A DNA stretch of 64,000 nt, taken from assembly GCA_017304945.1 (NCBI GenBank), contig JAFKLG010000063.1:1-64000 (forward strand). The letters are read 5' to 3'. The DNA is from Rhodospirillales bacterium. Lineage in GTDB: Bacteria > Pseudomonadota > Alphaproteobacteria > Acetobacterales > Acetobacteraceae. The position numbers and the translations under genes are program-made. This document shows, piece after piece, positions 43,600-54,565 of this stretch. The notes under the pieces were generated by a model. The model had not been told where the DNA came from. It was given only the letters and a program-made list of their open reading frames with translations, and ran no database searches. Position 1 is the first letter of the stretch; each line of letters starts with the position of its first letter.

Positions 43600-45461
43600 T
43601 TCTTCACCTCCGCCACCTGTGAGACGGGCGGTTCGGTGCGGCTCGCCGGGTCGCGCGTCATGACCTCGTTCATGATGTCGCGCGCGAGCGGCGCCGCGGC
43701 AGCCGCGCCGGCATTGCCATGTTCCACGACGACCGCGAGCGCGTAGCGCGGCGCATCATACGGGGCATAGGCGACGAACAGCGCATGCGGGCGGTATTCC
43801 CAGGGCAGCTTCTCGCTGTCGAACTTGCCGCTTTCGCGCAGTTCGCGGGACACCCGGCGCACCTGGGCGGAGCCGGTCTTGCCGGCCAGTTGCCAGCGCG
43901 GATCCGGCAGCTTGGCGAGCGGCGCCGTGCCGCCCGGCTCGTTCACCACCGCCCACATCCCTTCCCGCACCACGTGCAGGGAGCGTTCGGCGACGGCCAG
44001 CGGCGGCCAGTCCTCCGGCTGCGTGCCGGGCTGCGGCACGCCGCCCAGCTTGCGTGTCAGATGCGGCTGGATTGCCCGCCCGCTCGCCAGCCGCGCCGCA
44101 TAGGTCGCGAGCTGCAGCGGCGTCACCTGGATGTAGCCCTGGCCGATGCCGCTCACGATCGTGTCACCGATGTTCCAGGGATGGCCCTTGCTCATCCGCC
44201 ACTCACGGGTGGGGACCAGGCCCGCCCGCTGTCCCGGCAGGTCGATCTCGAGCTCCACGCCAAGGCCCAGCCGGCGCGACATCGCCGCGATCTTGTCGAT
44301 GCCGGTGCGGCGCGCGACCTCATAGAAATAGACGTCGCAACTGTTCTTCAGGCCGCCCTTCAGGTCGAGCGTCCCGTGCCCGCCCTTCCGCCAGCAGTGG
44401 AAGCGCGTATCGCCGATGTCGAGATAGCCCGGGCAGTTGATGTGATCGCCGGGCGTGATCGCCTTGGCCTCCAGGCCCGCCAGCGCCACCGCCATCTTGA
44501 AGGTGGAGCCCGGCGCATACAGGCCGACGGTCGCCTTGTTGATCAGCGGCGTCCGCCGGTCGCGCGTCCACTCCACCCATTGCTGCTGGCTCACCCCCGA
44601 GTTGAACAGGCTGGGGTCGAAGGAGGGATTGGTGGCCATCGCCATCACCTCCCCGTTGCGGCAGTCCAGCACGACGGCGCTGGCGCTCTCGTTGCCCAGG
44701 CGGTCGACCACCGATTCCTGCAGGCCGGCATCGATGGTCAGCCCGACATCCTCGCCCTGCACCCCCTCCTGCCGGTCGAGTTCGCGGATCACCCGCCCGA
44801 CCGCGTTGACCTCGAGCTGCACCGCGCCCGCGCGGCCGCGCAGCGCGACATCGTGGTATTTCTCCACCCCGGCGCGGCCCACCCGGATGCCCGGCAGCGA
44901 CAGGACGGGGTCGTCCGCCACGTCCGCCTCGCTGGGCGGGGCCACGTAGCCCACCACATGCGCGAGCTTGTCGCCGAACGGGTACATCCGCGTGCTGCCG
45001 ACATCGACCATGATGCCCGGCAGGTCCGGCGCGTTCACCTCGATCGCCGCCATGTCGTCCCAGGTCAGGAACTCCCGCACCATCACCGGGATGAAGCGGC
45101 GGTGCCGGTGCAGGTCGCGATCGATGCGCGCCCGCTCATGCTCCGACAGCGGCACGATGCGGGAGAACCCGTCGAGCGTCGCCTGCACGTCGGTCGCCTG
45201 TTCGGCGATCAGCAGCGCGCGCCAGTTCATGCGGCTGCCGGCGACCACGGTGCCGTAGCGGTCGAGGATGCGCCCGCGCGGCGGTGCGATCATGCGTGCG
45301 CTGATGCGGTTTTCCTCGGCCAGCGTGGCGTAACGTCCGCCATCGACCACCTGCAGCTGATAGAGCCGCGCGCCCAGCGCGCCCAGCACGGCGGCCTGGC
45401 CGCCCATCATCAGCAGGGCGCGGCGGGTGAAGACGCCGGTGCGGCGGGTGTCGCGGCGCAT
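43596..45461 (-). CDS. mrdA: Penicillin-binding protein 2
   Basis: PBP2 is the monofunctional transpeptidase that cross-links peptidoglycan during cell elongation with RodA. The 621-residue protein has an N-terminal anchor after FTRRALLMMGGQAAVLGALG, the pedestal segment ISARMIAPPRGRILDRYG near 55, and the catalytic SxxK in APGSTFKMAVALAG near residue 315, SxD in KNSCDVYFYE near 375 and AGKTGSAQVRR near 535. The ATG at 45461 overlaps the mreD stop by 4 bases; a longer frame upstream has no conserved residues. Confidence 0.97.
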   Translation of the reverse strand: MRRDTRRTGVFTRRALLMMGGQAAVLGALGARLYQLQVVDGGRYATLAEENRISARMIAPPRGRILDRYGTVVAGSRMNWRALLIAEQATDVQATLDGFSRIVPLSEHERARIDRDLHRHRRFIPVMVREFLTWDDMAAIEVNAPDLPGIMVDVGSTRMYPFGDKLAHVVGYVAPPSEADVADDPVLSLPGIRVGRAGVEKYHDVALRGRAGAVQLEVNAVGRVIRELDRQEGVQGEDVGLTIDAGLQESVVDRLGNESASAVVLDCRNGEVMAMATNPSFDPSLFNSGVSQQQWVEWTRDRRTPLINKATVGLYAPGSTFKMAVALAGLEAKAITPGDHINCPGYLDIGDTRFHCWRKGGHGTLDLKGGLKNSCDVYFYEVARRTGIDKIAAMSRRLGLGVELEIDLPGQRAGLVPTREWRMSKGHPWNIGDTIVSGIGQGYIQVTPLQLATYAARLASGRAIQPHLTRKLGGVPQPGTQPEDWPPLAVAERSLHVVREGMWAVVNEPGGTAPLAKLPDPRWQLAGKTGSAQVRRVSRELRESGKFDSEKLPWEYRPHALFVAYAPYDAPRYALAVVVEHGNAGAAAAAPLARDIMNEVMTRDPASRTEPPVSQVAEVKK

Positions 45462-46015
45462 CAGGCGCGCTCCGGATCGGCGATGCTGCGATGGGCGCGC
45501 GCGAGGGGGATGGCGAGCGCCGGATAGAGCGCGGCGGCGAGGGTCGCCTCGAACGCCGCCGGGCCGGCCGGGATCAGTCGGAACCCGAGCAGCGCGGTCA
45601 GTCCCCAGCTCAGGGCGGACCCAGCCACGGCGACCGGCACGAAGGCGAGCCAGGTCATGGCGAAGCCTTGCTGCACCAGGAACCGCCGCCAGCGGACTGC
45701 CGCCCCATGCATGCACAGCAGGGTCAGCACGCTGACGCCGAGCGGCAGGTAGCCCATCAGGTCGAGCAGCAGCCCGATCAGGAAAACGAGGGGCGGCGGC
45801 ATGGCGGTCGGGCGGTAGACCGACCAGAACCACACGCAGCCGAAGGTGAGCGCGGGCAGCAGCGCGGTTTGCGCCGCGAACCCGAACGGCAGTTCGACCA
45901 GCAGCATCAGGAGAATGGTGCAGGTGACGGGAAACGCCCGCCGCGCGGCGATGTCGAGCCGCCGCCCGAGCGTGGGCCGCGGCCGGATGCCGGGGCGCCG
46001 GTCGCTACCGGACAT
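45461..46015 (-). CDS. mreD: Rod-shape-determining protein MreD
   Basis: MreD is a small polytopic inner-membrane protein that helps link MreC to the elongasome. The 184-residue product has about five hydrophobic helices, beginning with TCTILLMLLVELPFGF near residue 32 and including PPPLVFLIGLLLDLMGYLPLGVSVL near 72-96, the family's most conserved stretch. Position between mreC and mrdA makes the assignment firm though sequence is weakly conserved. An REP-like element separates it from mreC. Confidence 0.9.
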   Translation of the reverse strand: MSGSDRRPGIRPRPTLGRRLDIAARRAFPVTCTILLMLLVELPFGFAAQTALLPALTFGCVWFWSVYRPTAMPPPLVFLIGLLLDLMGYLPLGVSVLTLLCMHGAAVRWRRFLVQQGFAMTWLAFVPVAVAGSALSWGLTALLGFRLIPAGPAAFEATLAAALYPALAIPLARAHRSIADPERA

Positions 46016-46128
46016 GGGTCACGTGCCCGGCGACGGGTGGCGTGCCGTGGCGGGCGGGGGTGGGGTTGGCCCGGGCGGCGATGACGGCGGCGACGGGCTC
46101 ACCGCGCGCGGGTACGGCGTCGCCCCCC

Positions 46129-46157
46129 GTGTCATGGCCGGCCTGCGCCGACCATGG
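46129..46157. repeat. REP-like palindrome inside the mre operon
   Basis: GTGTCATGGCCGGCCTGCGC followed by CGACCATGG is one diverged copy of the dispersed palindrome family, located in the 177-base gap between mreC and mreD. Its hairpin would form in the operon mRNA. Confidence 0.7.
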
Positions 46158-46192
46158 AACAATCCTCGCCCGCGTCGTCCGAACGCCACGCA

Positions 46193-47053
46193 TCAGTGCC
46201 GCCCCGGGGTCGGCTTCTTCTGCGTCTCGGGCGGAATCACGCCACCCAGGCCGTAGTCGAAGATCCGCACCACCTCGAGCTTGCTCAGCAGCGCCGTCGG
46301 CTCCACCTCGGGCGCGTTCGTGCTCGAATAGTGCACCACGCCCACCGGCAGGTTTGCCGGGAACGCGTTCGCCTCCGCGCTCGTCACCACCCGCTCACCT
46401 TCCTGCGGCGGCGAGCCCTCCGGCCAGTAGAGCAGCCGCGGCCGTGGGCCGTTGGTCCCGATCAGGATCGCATGCGCGCGTGAATTCTCCAGGATGACCG
46501 GAATGCGGCTGTTCAGGTCCGTGATCAGCAGCACCCGCGCGGTCCGCGCACCCACCTCGGTGACCCGCCCGACCAGGCCCCGCTCGTCCAGCGCGATCTG
46601 GCCCTTGCGCACGCTATGGTTCGGGCCGACCGCCAGCAGCACGGCCCGCGCATAGACGCCGCCCGCATCCGCCACCACGCGCGCCGTCACGAAGGACGCC
46701 GGCGGGTCCGGAATCCAGCGCAGGCTCGCCTTCAGCCGCTGGTTCTCGGCGTCCAGCGCCAGCGCGACGGACTGCCATCGCCGCAGCCGCTCATTCTCCT
46801 CGCGCAGCCGCGCATTCTCCGACCGCAGCGACCACAGCTCGCCCAGGTCCTGCACCCCCGCCCGCACGCTGCCCAGCGGTTCGGCCAGCACGGCGTAGAT
46901 CGGCGCCAGCGCATCGGCCAGCGCCATGCGCGCGCGTTCCGCAAGCAGCGCGTCGGCCTTGCCGAGGAGCAGGAGCCCGAAGGACGCGACGATCAGCACC
47001 GGAAGCGTGAGCTTTGCCAGTGCCTGCCGTGCAGGAATGGAAAGACGGATCAT
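46193..47053 (-). CDS. mreC: Rod-shape-determining protein MreC
   Basis: MreC is a periplasmic bitopic scaffold of the elongasome. The 286-residue protein has an N-terminal membrane helix (LPVLIVASFGLLLLGKADAL near residues 17-36), a coiled coil around SENARLREENERLRRWQ near 80-96, and the beta-barrel core with VRKGQIALDERGLVGRVTEVG near 150 and LITDLNSRIPVILENSRAHAILIG. An in-frame GTG six bases upstream is an alternative start. It follows mreB by 62 bases. Confidence 0.95.
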   Translation of the reverse strand: MIRLSIPARQALAKLTLPVLIVASFGLLLLGKADALLAERARMALADALAPIYAVLAEPLGSVRAGVQDLGELWSLRSENARLREENERLRRWQSVALALDAENQRLKASLRWIPDPPASFVTARVVADAGGVYARAVLLAVGPNHSVRKGQIALDERGLVGRVTEVGARTARVLLITDLNSRIPVILENSRAHAILIGTNGPRPRLLYWPEGSPPQEGERVVTSAEANAFPANLPVGVVHYSSTNAPEVEPTALLSKLEVVRIFDYGLGGVIPPETQKKPTPGRH

Positions 47054-47115
47054 CGACACCCGGCGACATCGCGCCGGCCCCGGCTGATGCCCCGCACTCT
47101 ACGCCATCGAGGCGC

Positions 47116-48222
<1,107 letters not shown>

Positions 48223-48342
48223 TCACAAGAGGGAGACGTCGCAATCCGGTGAACGGCTGCCCCTGCTTCGCCGCATTCCCGCCACCCCACTTCCGTCATC
48301 GAGCGCAACGTTTGTGCCCCATCCACAACGGAGACAGATGCA

Positions 48343-48555
48343 ATGATCAGGAAGCTCGGTTTGGCCGCCCTCGCCACAATGGTCCTGGCACTCGCCGGGT
48401 GTGGCAGCGATCCGATGACCCGCGGCGTCAGCGGCGGTCTGATCGGCGCGGGCGCCGGGGCGGGCGTCTCGGCCCTGACTGGCGGCCGGCCCGCCACGGG
48501 CGCGGCGATCGGCGCCGGCGCCGGCGCGCTCGGCGGCGTGCTGACCTCGCACTGA
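48343..48555 (+). CDS. Small glycine-zipper lipoprotein (copy 1)
   Basis: This 70-residue protein has a lipoprotein signal with lipobox LAGC (cysteine near residue 20), then a glycine-rich GLIGAGAGAGVSALTG and AAIGAGAGALGGVL region typical of glycine-zipper outer-membrane lipoproteins. It starts at ATG after ACGGAGACAG. It is followed by a related gene after 12 bases, and diverges from mreB. Role unknown, probably envelope. Confidence 0.8.
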   Translation: MIRKLGLAALATMVLALAGCGSDPMTRGVSGGLIGAGAGAGVSALTGGRPATGAAIGAGAGALGGVLTSH

Positions 48556-48567
48556 CGGAGACCCGAA

Positions 48568-48813
48568 ATGCGACGTGTGATGGCCCTGAGCCTCGCCCTT
48601 GCCCTGGTCACCGGGCTTGGCGGGTGTGGCTACAACCGCGGTGACCGCGCCGTCTCCGGCGGCCTGATCGGCGCCGGCGGCGGCGCCGCGATCGGCGCGC
48701 TGGCCGGCGGTTCCCCGCTCACCGGGGCCGCGATCGTCGGCGCGGGGGGCGCGCTGGGCGGCGCATTGACCAGCTGCAACAGCGTCAATCTGGGCAAACC
48801 GGTCTGGCGCTGA
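48568..48813 (+). CDS. Small glycine-zipper lipoprotein (copy 2)
   Basis: This 81-residue paralogue has MALSLALALVTGLGGC as a lipoprotein signal (cysteine near residue 20), GYNRGDRAVSGGLIGAGGGAAIGALAGG and a second zipper AAIVGAGGALGGALTS. The C-terminal tail CNSVNLGKPVWR is not present in copy 1. It lies 12 bases after copy 1, so the two are cotranscribed; a hairpin follows. Function unknown. Confidence 0.8.
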   Translation: MRRVMALSLALALVTGLGGCGYNRGDRAVSGGLIGAGGGAAIGALAGGSPLTGAAIVGAGGALGGALTSCNSVNLGKPVWR

Positions 48814-49155
48814 TCCGGATCGGCATGAAAGCGGCGAGGTACAACGGCCCTCGCCGCTTCGTGTGCGCCATTCCAACGAAAGGCCGCAGTTCAGAGGATA
48901 CTCTAACGGGACTGTGCATTGCAGCAGGAACGACCCTCGCCAGATAGTGTGGGGATCGTAGCTCGACGCGCGCTGCGGTTGGGATGCCCTGAAGGAATGC
49001 CGCCCGCGGCAGTCGTTCGCCCGCGGCCCGCCGGCGGATGGACCCGCGGATCGACTGCCCCTTGGCGATGGGCACGGCGCATCCACCGAACGCGCTTTCT
49101 GCCACGACACCTGGCTTGAGCTTGGGTTGTGCTGCCTGTCACCCGTCGAGGCCCG
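48814..49155. other. Intergenic region of lower GC, no gene seen
   Basis: About 340 bases between the lipoprotein pair and glgA. Apart from the hairpin at 48829-48859, it shows AT-richer patches (for example GAGGATACTCTAACGGGAC and CCAGATAGTGTGGGG) that may hold the glgA promoter. Minus-strand open frame is without family signal. Confidence 0.4.
48829..48859 (+). terminator. Hairpin after the lipoprotein pair
   Basis: AAGCGGCGAGG and CCTCGCCGCTT form an 11-base-pair perfect stem with a 9-base loop, 16 bases past the second lipoprotein stop. The U-run is minimal, so a weak or Rho-assisted terminator. Confidence 0.6.
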
Positions 49156-50655
<1,500 letters not shown>

Positions 50656-50657
50656 CC

Positions 50658-50692
50658 GGCGGCATTCCCACCCGGCGCGGCGCGGTGCCGCC
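50658..50692. terminator. Weak hairpin between converging glgA and repressor genes
   Basis: GGCGGCA and TGCCGCC form a 7-base-pair stem around a GC-rich loop, just after the glgA stop and before the opposite gene's stop. Could be a bidirectional terminator; weak. Confidence 0.3.
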
Positions 50693-50703
50693 CGGCGCGA
50701 TCG

Positions 50704-51429
50704 CTACAGCTTCTTGCCGATCCAGACCACGCGGCCGATGGCACGCAGATGCTCGACCCGCCCCGCCGGCACGACGTCACGCTCGTAATCGGTATTGTCG
50801 CTGATCAGCACCAGCGAGCCGTCGAGCTTGCGCTGCACACGCTTGACCAGCCGCTCGCCGTCGATCTCCAGCACGTAGATCCCGAACAGCGCGAAGGCGC
50901 GCTGGCCGGTATCGAGCAGCAGCAGGTCGCCGTCATTGATCGTGGGCGCCATCGAATCACCCACCGCCCGCTCGAGCCCGATCGCGGCGGGGTCGATCCC
51001 GATCTCCTCGCGCACCCAGTCGTTGCGGAACGCCATGTAGTGGGCGCCGCGCCGGTCGACGGGCACCTCGGGGGAGGCACCGGCGGCCGCCACGCTGTCC
51101 CGCGACGGCAACAGCACGAACTCTTCCAGGCCCGGCATCTCGTGCTCGCGCACGCCGGCACCGCCCTCCGGCCGCAGGTCGGGTGGCTCGCCCTCCCCGG
51201 TCGCCAGCCAGCCGACGCCGACACCGGCGGTGTTGGCCAAGGCGACCAGACGCTCCCGGCTGGGCTCCGCCTCACCCTTCAGCCACTTTCGAAAAGCGGA
51301 GGGTGAAACGCCCATCGCCCGCGCAAGCCGGTCAGCACTGGGCCAATGGCGCAGAATCGCGTGGAGCCGCGCAACAAATTCCGCCTTCTCACCTCCCGAA
51401 GGGAGTATTTTAGCGCTCTGACCCGACAT
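50704..51429 (-). CDS. XRE-type repressor with S24 peptidase domain (CI/LexA-like)
   Basis: This 241-residue regulator joins an N-terminal helix-turn-helix (ADRLARAMGVSPSAFRKWLKGE near residue 32) to an S24 peptidase domain: GDSMAPTINDGDLLLLD near 165 with the serine nucleophile, and GERLVKRVQRK near 205 with the general-base lysine. Such proteins are phage-type repressors cleaved upon RecA activation or DNA damage. The cleavage site (A/C-G) is not obvious. In-frame ATGs at 51438 and 51447 are alternatives. It is divergent from a Ner-like gene, an arrangement seen in Mu-like phages. Confidence 0.87.
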   Translation of the reverse strand: MSGQSAKILPSGGEKAEFVARLHAILRHWPSADRLARAMGVSPSAFRKWLKGEAEPSRERLVALANTAGVGVGWLATGEGEPPDLRPEGGAGVREHEMPGLEEFVLLPSRDSVAAAGASPEVPVDRRGAHYMAFRNDWVREEIGIDPAAIGLERAVGDSMAPTINDGDLLLLDTGQRAFALFGIYVLEIDGERLVKRVQRKLDGSLVLISDNTDYERDVVPAGRVEHLRAIGRVVWIGKKL

Positions 51430-51441
51430 CTCTCTCATCCG

Positions 51442-51453
51442 TGACATTCGTCA
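51442..51453. promoter_or_regulatory. Small dyad in the repressor/Ner divergent region
   Basis: TGACATTCGTCA is a 4-base-arm inverted repeat in the short intergenic region between the S24 repressor and the Ner-like gene, beside TTGACG on the minus strand. It could be an operator half-turn, but the arms are short. Confidence 0.3.
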
Positions 51454-51566
51454 AGCTCAGAACCTCTCCCTTCAACACTTTTCGCCTATTCTCCACATGT
51501 TTCCTGCGGATTATGAGGAAGATGTCTGCGCCTTCCACCTTACCCGAATCGCCGGAGTCAGTCTTG

Positions 51567-51836
51567 ATGGAGAATTTCGTCCCGCCAACAAAAGTTCCGG
51601 AGAGCGAGACCGAAGATTGGCATCCAGCCGACGTTCTTGCCGCATTGAAGAAGCGCGGCCACACCCTCGCCGGCTTATCGGTTGCGAATGGCTACCATCC
51701 GACCGCTGCCGGAAAGGCGCTCAAACGCTCCTGGCCGGCGCTCGAGCAGATCATCGCGGGTGCATTGGGCGTTCAGCCCGCAGTCATTTGGCCCAGTCGA
51801 TATCGCGATCACGCGACCGAGAAGGCAGGCCAGTAA
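51567..51836 (+). CDS. Ner-like (Nlp family) DNA-binding protein
   Basis: The C-terminal 60 residues match the Ner/Nlp winged-helix family: DWHPADVLAALKKRGHTLAG, LSVANGYHPTAAGKALKR and the closing LGVQPAVIWPSRY. Ner is an early negative regulator in Mu-like phages. The start is uncertain: ATG at 51567 has GGAG nine bases upstream, but in-frame ATGs at 51513 and 51522 and a GTG at 51441 exist. The DNA is clearly less GC-rich than the window as a whole, indicating transfer. No other phage genes are adjacent. Confidence 0.8.
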   Translation: MENFVPPTKVPESETEDWHPADVLAALKKRGHTLAGLSVANGYHPTAAGKALKRSWPALEQIIAGALGVQPAVIWPSRYRDHATEKAGQ

Positions 51837-51895
51837 AGTGCTGCGGTTCGGTCATGGGCGCGGCGATCCCGCCCATGACCGGACCGCAGCCCGCG

Positions 51896-52264
51896 TCAGG
51901 ACTGGACCGGGTTGCCTTCGCGCATCACGCGCTCGACGGTCTCGAGCAGCGACGTCAGGGTGAAGGGCTTGGTGACGAAGGGCCGCGGCTGGTCGACCAG
52001 CCGCTCCATGCGGGCGGGATCGCCGGACATCAGGATCACCGGCACGCCGGATTGATCCGCCTGCGGCAGCAGCCGCACGTCGAGGCCGCCGGGCAGCGTG
52101 CAGTCGAGCAGCATCAGATCGATCCCGCCGCGGTCGAGGCGTGCCATCGCCTCCGCGGCCGTCTCGACCATGCTCGTCTCATACACATCGTCCAGCGCAG
52201 CGGCCACGACCTCTGAAACCAAGGGGTCGTCTTCGACGACGAGGATGTGTGACCGAGCTGCCAT
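51896..52264 (-). CDS. Single-domain response regulator (CheY-like)
   Basis: This 122-residue receiver domain has the acidic pair VVEDDPLVSEVV near residue 10, the phospho-acceptor aspartate in LMLLDCTLPGG near 54, the Thr/Ser site VILMSGDPARM near 77 and the lysine in FVTKPFTLTSLLE near 99. There is no output domain. It would relay phosphate from an unlinked histidine kinase; no kinase is nearby. The beta4-alpha4 region GDPARMER is unremarkable. Confidence 0.92.
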   Translation of the reverse strand: MAARSHILVVEDDPLVSEVVAAALDDVYETSMVETAAEAMARLDRGGIDLMLLDCTLPGGLDVRLLPQADQSGVPVILMSGDPARMERLVDQPRPFVTKPFTLTSLLETVERVMREGNPVQS

Positions 52265-52493
52265 ATGTACCGCCTTTTTCTGGCCCGTGGGAGGCTACAC
52301 AACAATCCACCACACATTAAGGCCAGCAGTCCGCCCCTCGCGCGTTGTTTATTGCGCCTCGATGCCGTTCCGATCCGATCCGAGCGGTACGGCTCGCAAC
52401 ATTCCTCGTGCATCCGGGGCGCGGCGTCCAGACCCGGCGCCGCGCATCACCGTTGCAGCGACATTGCGCGTGCGGCGGGGGCGCGGTTCCGGA

Positions 52494-53381
52494 TCAGGCG
52501 CGCACCTCCTCCTTCAGCGCCGCCTCGTAGACGCGGATGATCGAGCTGGAATCGTCCTGCCCCATCCCCATCCCGCGCGCCATGCGCATCAGGTTCATCA
52601 CCTGCGGCGCGATCACGCCCGGAACGCCCAGCTCGTCCGCCATCTCGAGCGCGAGCCGCAGGTCCTTGTGCGCGAGGTCGAGTGCGAAGGTCGCCTGGAA
52701 CTGTCCCTTCAGCGCCTTGCCCGCCATGTTGCCGTAGCCCGTCGACATGCCCGACGCGTTGCGGATCACCGCGTCCAGCTTGAGCAGGTCGATCCCGGCC
52801 CGCTTGCCCATCATCAGCGCCTCGGCGGCCGAGGCGAGATTGCAGAAGGCGAGCATGTTGTTGATCAGCTTGGCGGTCGAGCCCATGCCGATCTCGCCCA
52901 GGTGGATCACCTCTCCGCTGAACGAGCGCAGCAGGGGGAGCTGCTGCTCGAACAGGGCCGCCTCGCCGCCCACCATGATGACGATCGTACCGTCCTTGGC
53001 CCGGACGGTGCCGCCGGAGACCGGCGCCTCCAGCATGCCGATCCCCTTCGCAGCCATCGCCGCCGCCACCCGCTTGGCGGTGGCCGGGGAATTGGTCGAG
53101 AGATCGATGAACACGCTGCCGGGCCGCGCATGCGCCGCGATTCCGTCCGGCCCCATCGTCACCGCCTCGACCACGCGGGGGATCGGCAACGAGGTGATCA
53201 CCACGTCGCATTCCGCCGCGAGTTCCGGCAGCGAGCCGGCCGCTCGCGCGCCGAGGCCGGTGCAGGCCTCGACCGCAGCCGGGTCCAGGTCGAACACCAC
53301 CACGTCGTGGTTCGTGTTGCGGATGATGTTGCGGCACATCGGCCCACCCATGTTGCCGACGCCGACGAACCCGACTTTCAT
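52494..53381 (-). CDS. NAD(P)-dependent beta-hydroxyacid dehydrogenase (GlxR/3-hydroxyisobutyrate family)
   Basis: This 295-residue oxidoreductase has the Rossmann start VGFVGVGNMGGPMCRNI, the substrate loop MLEAPVSGGTVRAKDGTI near 115, and GSTAKLINNMLAFCNL near 168 with the catalytic lysine of the beta-hydroxyacid dehydrogenase family. C-terminal helices follow. Likely substrates are tartronate semialdehyde, 3-hydroxyisobutyrate or a related acid. The ATG at 53381 has a strong AGGAGGG 8 bases upstream. It is downstream of the AEC transporter on the same strand. Confidence 0.9.
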   Translation of the reverse strand: MKVGFVGVGNMGGPMCRNIIRNTNHDVVVFDLDPAAVEACTGLGARAAGSLPELAAECDVVITSLPIPRVVEAVTMGPDGIAAHARPGSVFIDLSTNSPATAKRVAAAMAAKGIGMLEAPVSGGTVRAKDGTIVIMVGGEAALFEQQLPLLRSFSGEVIHLGEIGMGSTAKLINNMLAFCNLASAAEALMMGKRAGIDLLKLDAVIRNASGMSTGYGNMAGKALKGQFQATFALDLAHKDLRLALEMADELGVPGVIAPQVMNLMRMARGMGMGQDDSSSIIRVYEAALKEEVRA

Positions 53382-53448
53382 CTCGTTCCCTCCTGGCTGC
53401 ACCGGTCTCTGCCGGCCGCTTGCAGCATGGCCCAGGATGCGCCGCCCG

Positions 53449-54387
53449 TCAGCCCCGCGCGCCGGTCCAGGCGAGCAGCGCGGAGAGCGTGAAGAAGGAG
53501 AGGATGGTGGAGACCAGCACCGTGCCGGAGGTGGTCGCCGCCTCGCGTCCGTAGAGCTTGGCCAGGATGAAGGCGCCGGTGCCGGTCGGCAGCGCACTCA
53601 TGACCACGGCCGTCTCGGCCCAGCCCGGCGGGAGGCGGACCACGTGAAACGCGATCGCCCAGGTGATCGCCGGCTGCACCAGCAGCTTGAGCCCGGTGAG
53701 CCAGGCCACCCGGCCCGGACGGAACCGCTCCCCGCTCTCGGCGATCATCAGCCCGGTGGCGACCAGGGCGCAGGGCGTGGCGGCGCCGGCCAGCAGCCCG
53801 AGGAAGCGGTCGAGCGCGATCGGCAGGGCGTGGCCGGAGGCGGCGATGCCGATCCCGACCACCGGCGCGATCAGCAGCGGGTTGCGGGCGAGTGCCCCGC
53901 CGACGCGGCCGATCATGCGGCCGAGATGCGGCTGCTGCTGGCGATCGAGCTCAATCAGCGTCACCGCGAGCGCGAATTGTGGGCAGGCGGTGATCACCAT
54001 GGTGATCACGCCGGGCACCACGCTCGCCTCCCCGAAGGCGGTGAGGCAGAGCGGGATGCCCATGTAGCCGACATTCGCATAAGTCCCGCTCAGGGCCTGC
54101 AGCGTCGCGTCCGCGAGCGGAGTGCCGCGCCGCCGGGCGACGATCAGGGCGAGCAGGAAGGGCAGCAGGATGCCCGACCCGAAGGCCAGCAGCAGGCCGG
54201 GATTGGCGAGGTCGGCCGGGCGGATATGCGCCATCGCCTGCACCAGCACCGCCGGCAGCGCCAGGTACACGACGAACAGGTTGAGGACGCGCGTCGCGTC
54301 CTCCCCCAGGAACCGAGCCCGGCCGGCAAGCGCGCCGGTGAGGATCAGCCCGAACACGGGCAAGGCGACGGCGAGGACCGCTCCCAC
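53449..54387 (-). CDS. AEC (auxin efflux carrier) family transporter
   Basis: This 312-residue transporter has about ten membrane helices in two inverted halves, with AVLAVALPVFGLILTGALAG at the start, TYANVGYMGIPLCLTAFGE near 105 (the family's broken-helix motif) and GLLAGAATPCALVATGLMIAE near 215. Members export or import carboxylates such as malonate or malate. The GTG at 54387 was chosen over upstream frames because AGGGAG sits 7 bases before it and the family starts there. Followed on the same strand by a hydroxyacid dehydrogenase, which supports an organic-acid role. Confidence 0.85.
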   Translation of the reverse strand: MGAVLAVALPVFGLILTGALAGRARFLGEDATRVLNLFVVYLALPAVLVQAMAHIRPADLANPGLLLAFGSGILLPFLLALIVARRRGTPLADATLQALSGTYANVGYMGIPLCLTAFGEASVVPGVITMVITACPQFALAVTLIELDRQQQPHLGRMIGRVGGALARNPLLIAPVVGIGIAASGHALPIALDRFLGLLAGAATPCALVATGLMIAESGERFRPGRVAWLTGLKLLVQPAITWAIAFHVVRLPPGWAETAVVMSALPTGTGAFILAKLYGREAATTSGTVLVSTILSFFTLSALLAWTGARG

Positions 54388-54565
54388 GACAAGCTCCCTC
54401 GCAACGACGGCTCGCGCCGACTGTCGCGCAGCCTCCGCCGCGGGGCAACCCGCGCCCTTGCCGGTACGCCGCTCACGACAAAGATGTACCGCGTCGGCTT
54501 CGCTGGACCGATGCGCGGCCGAATGGCACTGTCGGTGCAAACACGACCTGACCGGTGAGGCAACG

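Noticed and set aside
48785..49105. 106-residue minus-strand open frame between lipoproteins and glgA
   Set aside because: Overlaps the end of a real gene, has no ribosome site or family resemblance and contains the terminator-like hairpin.
52265..52493. Possible small gene or RNA between the response regulator and dehydrogenase
   Set aside because: Somewhat lower GC but no convincing ORF, hairpin-plus-U terminator or promoter pair; left unannotated.
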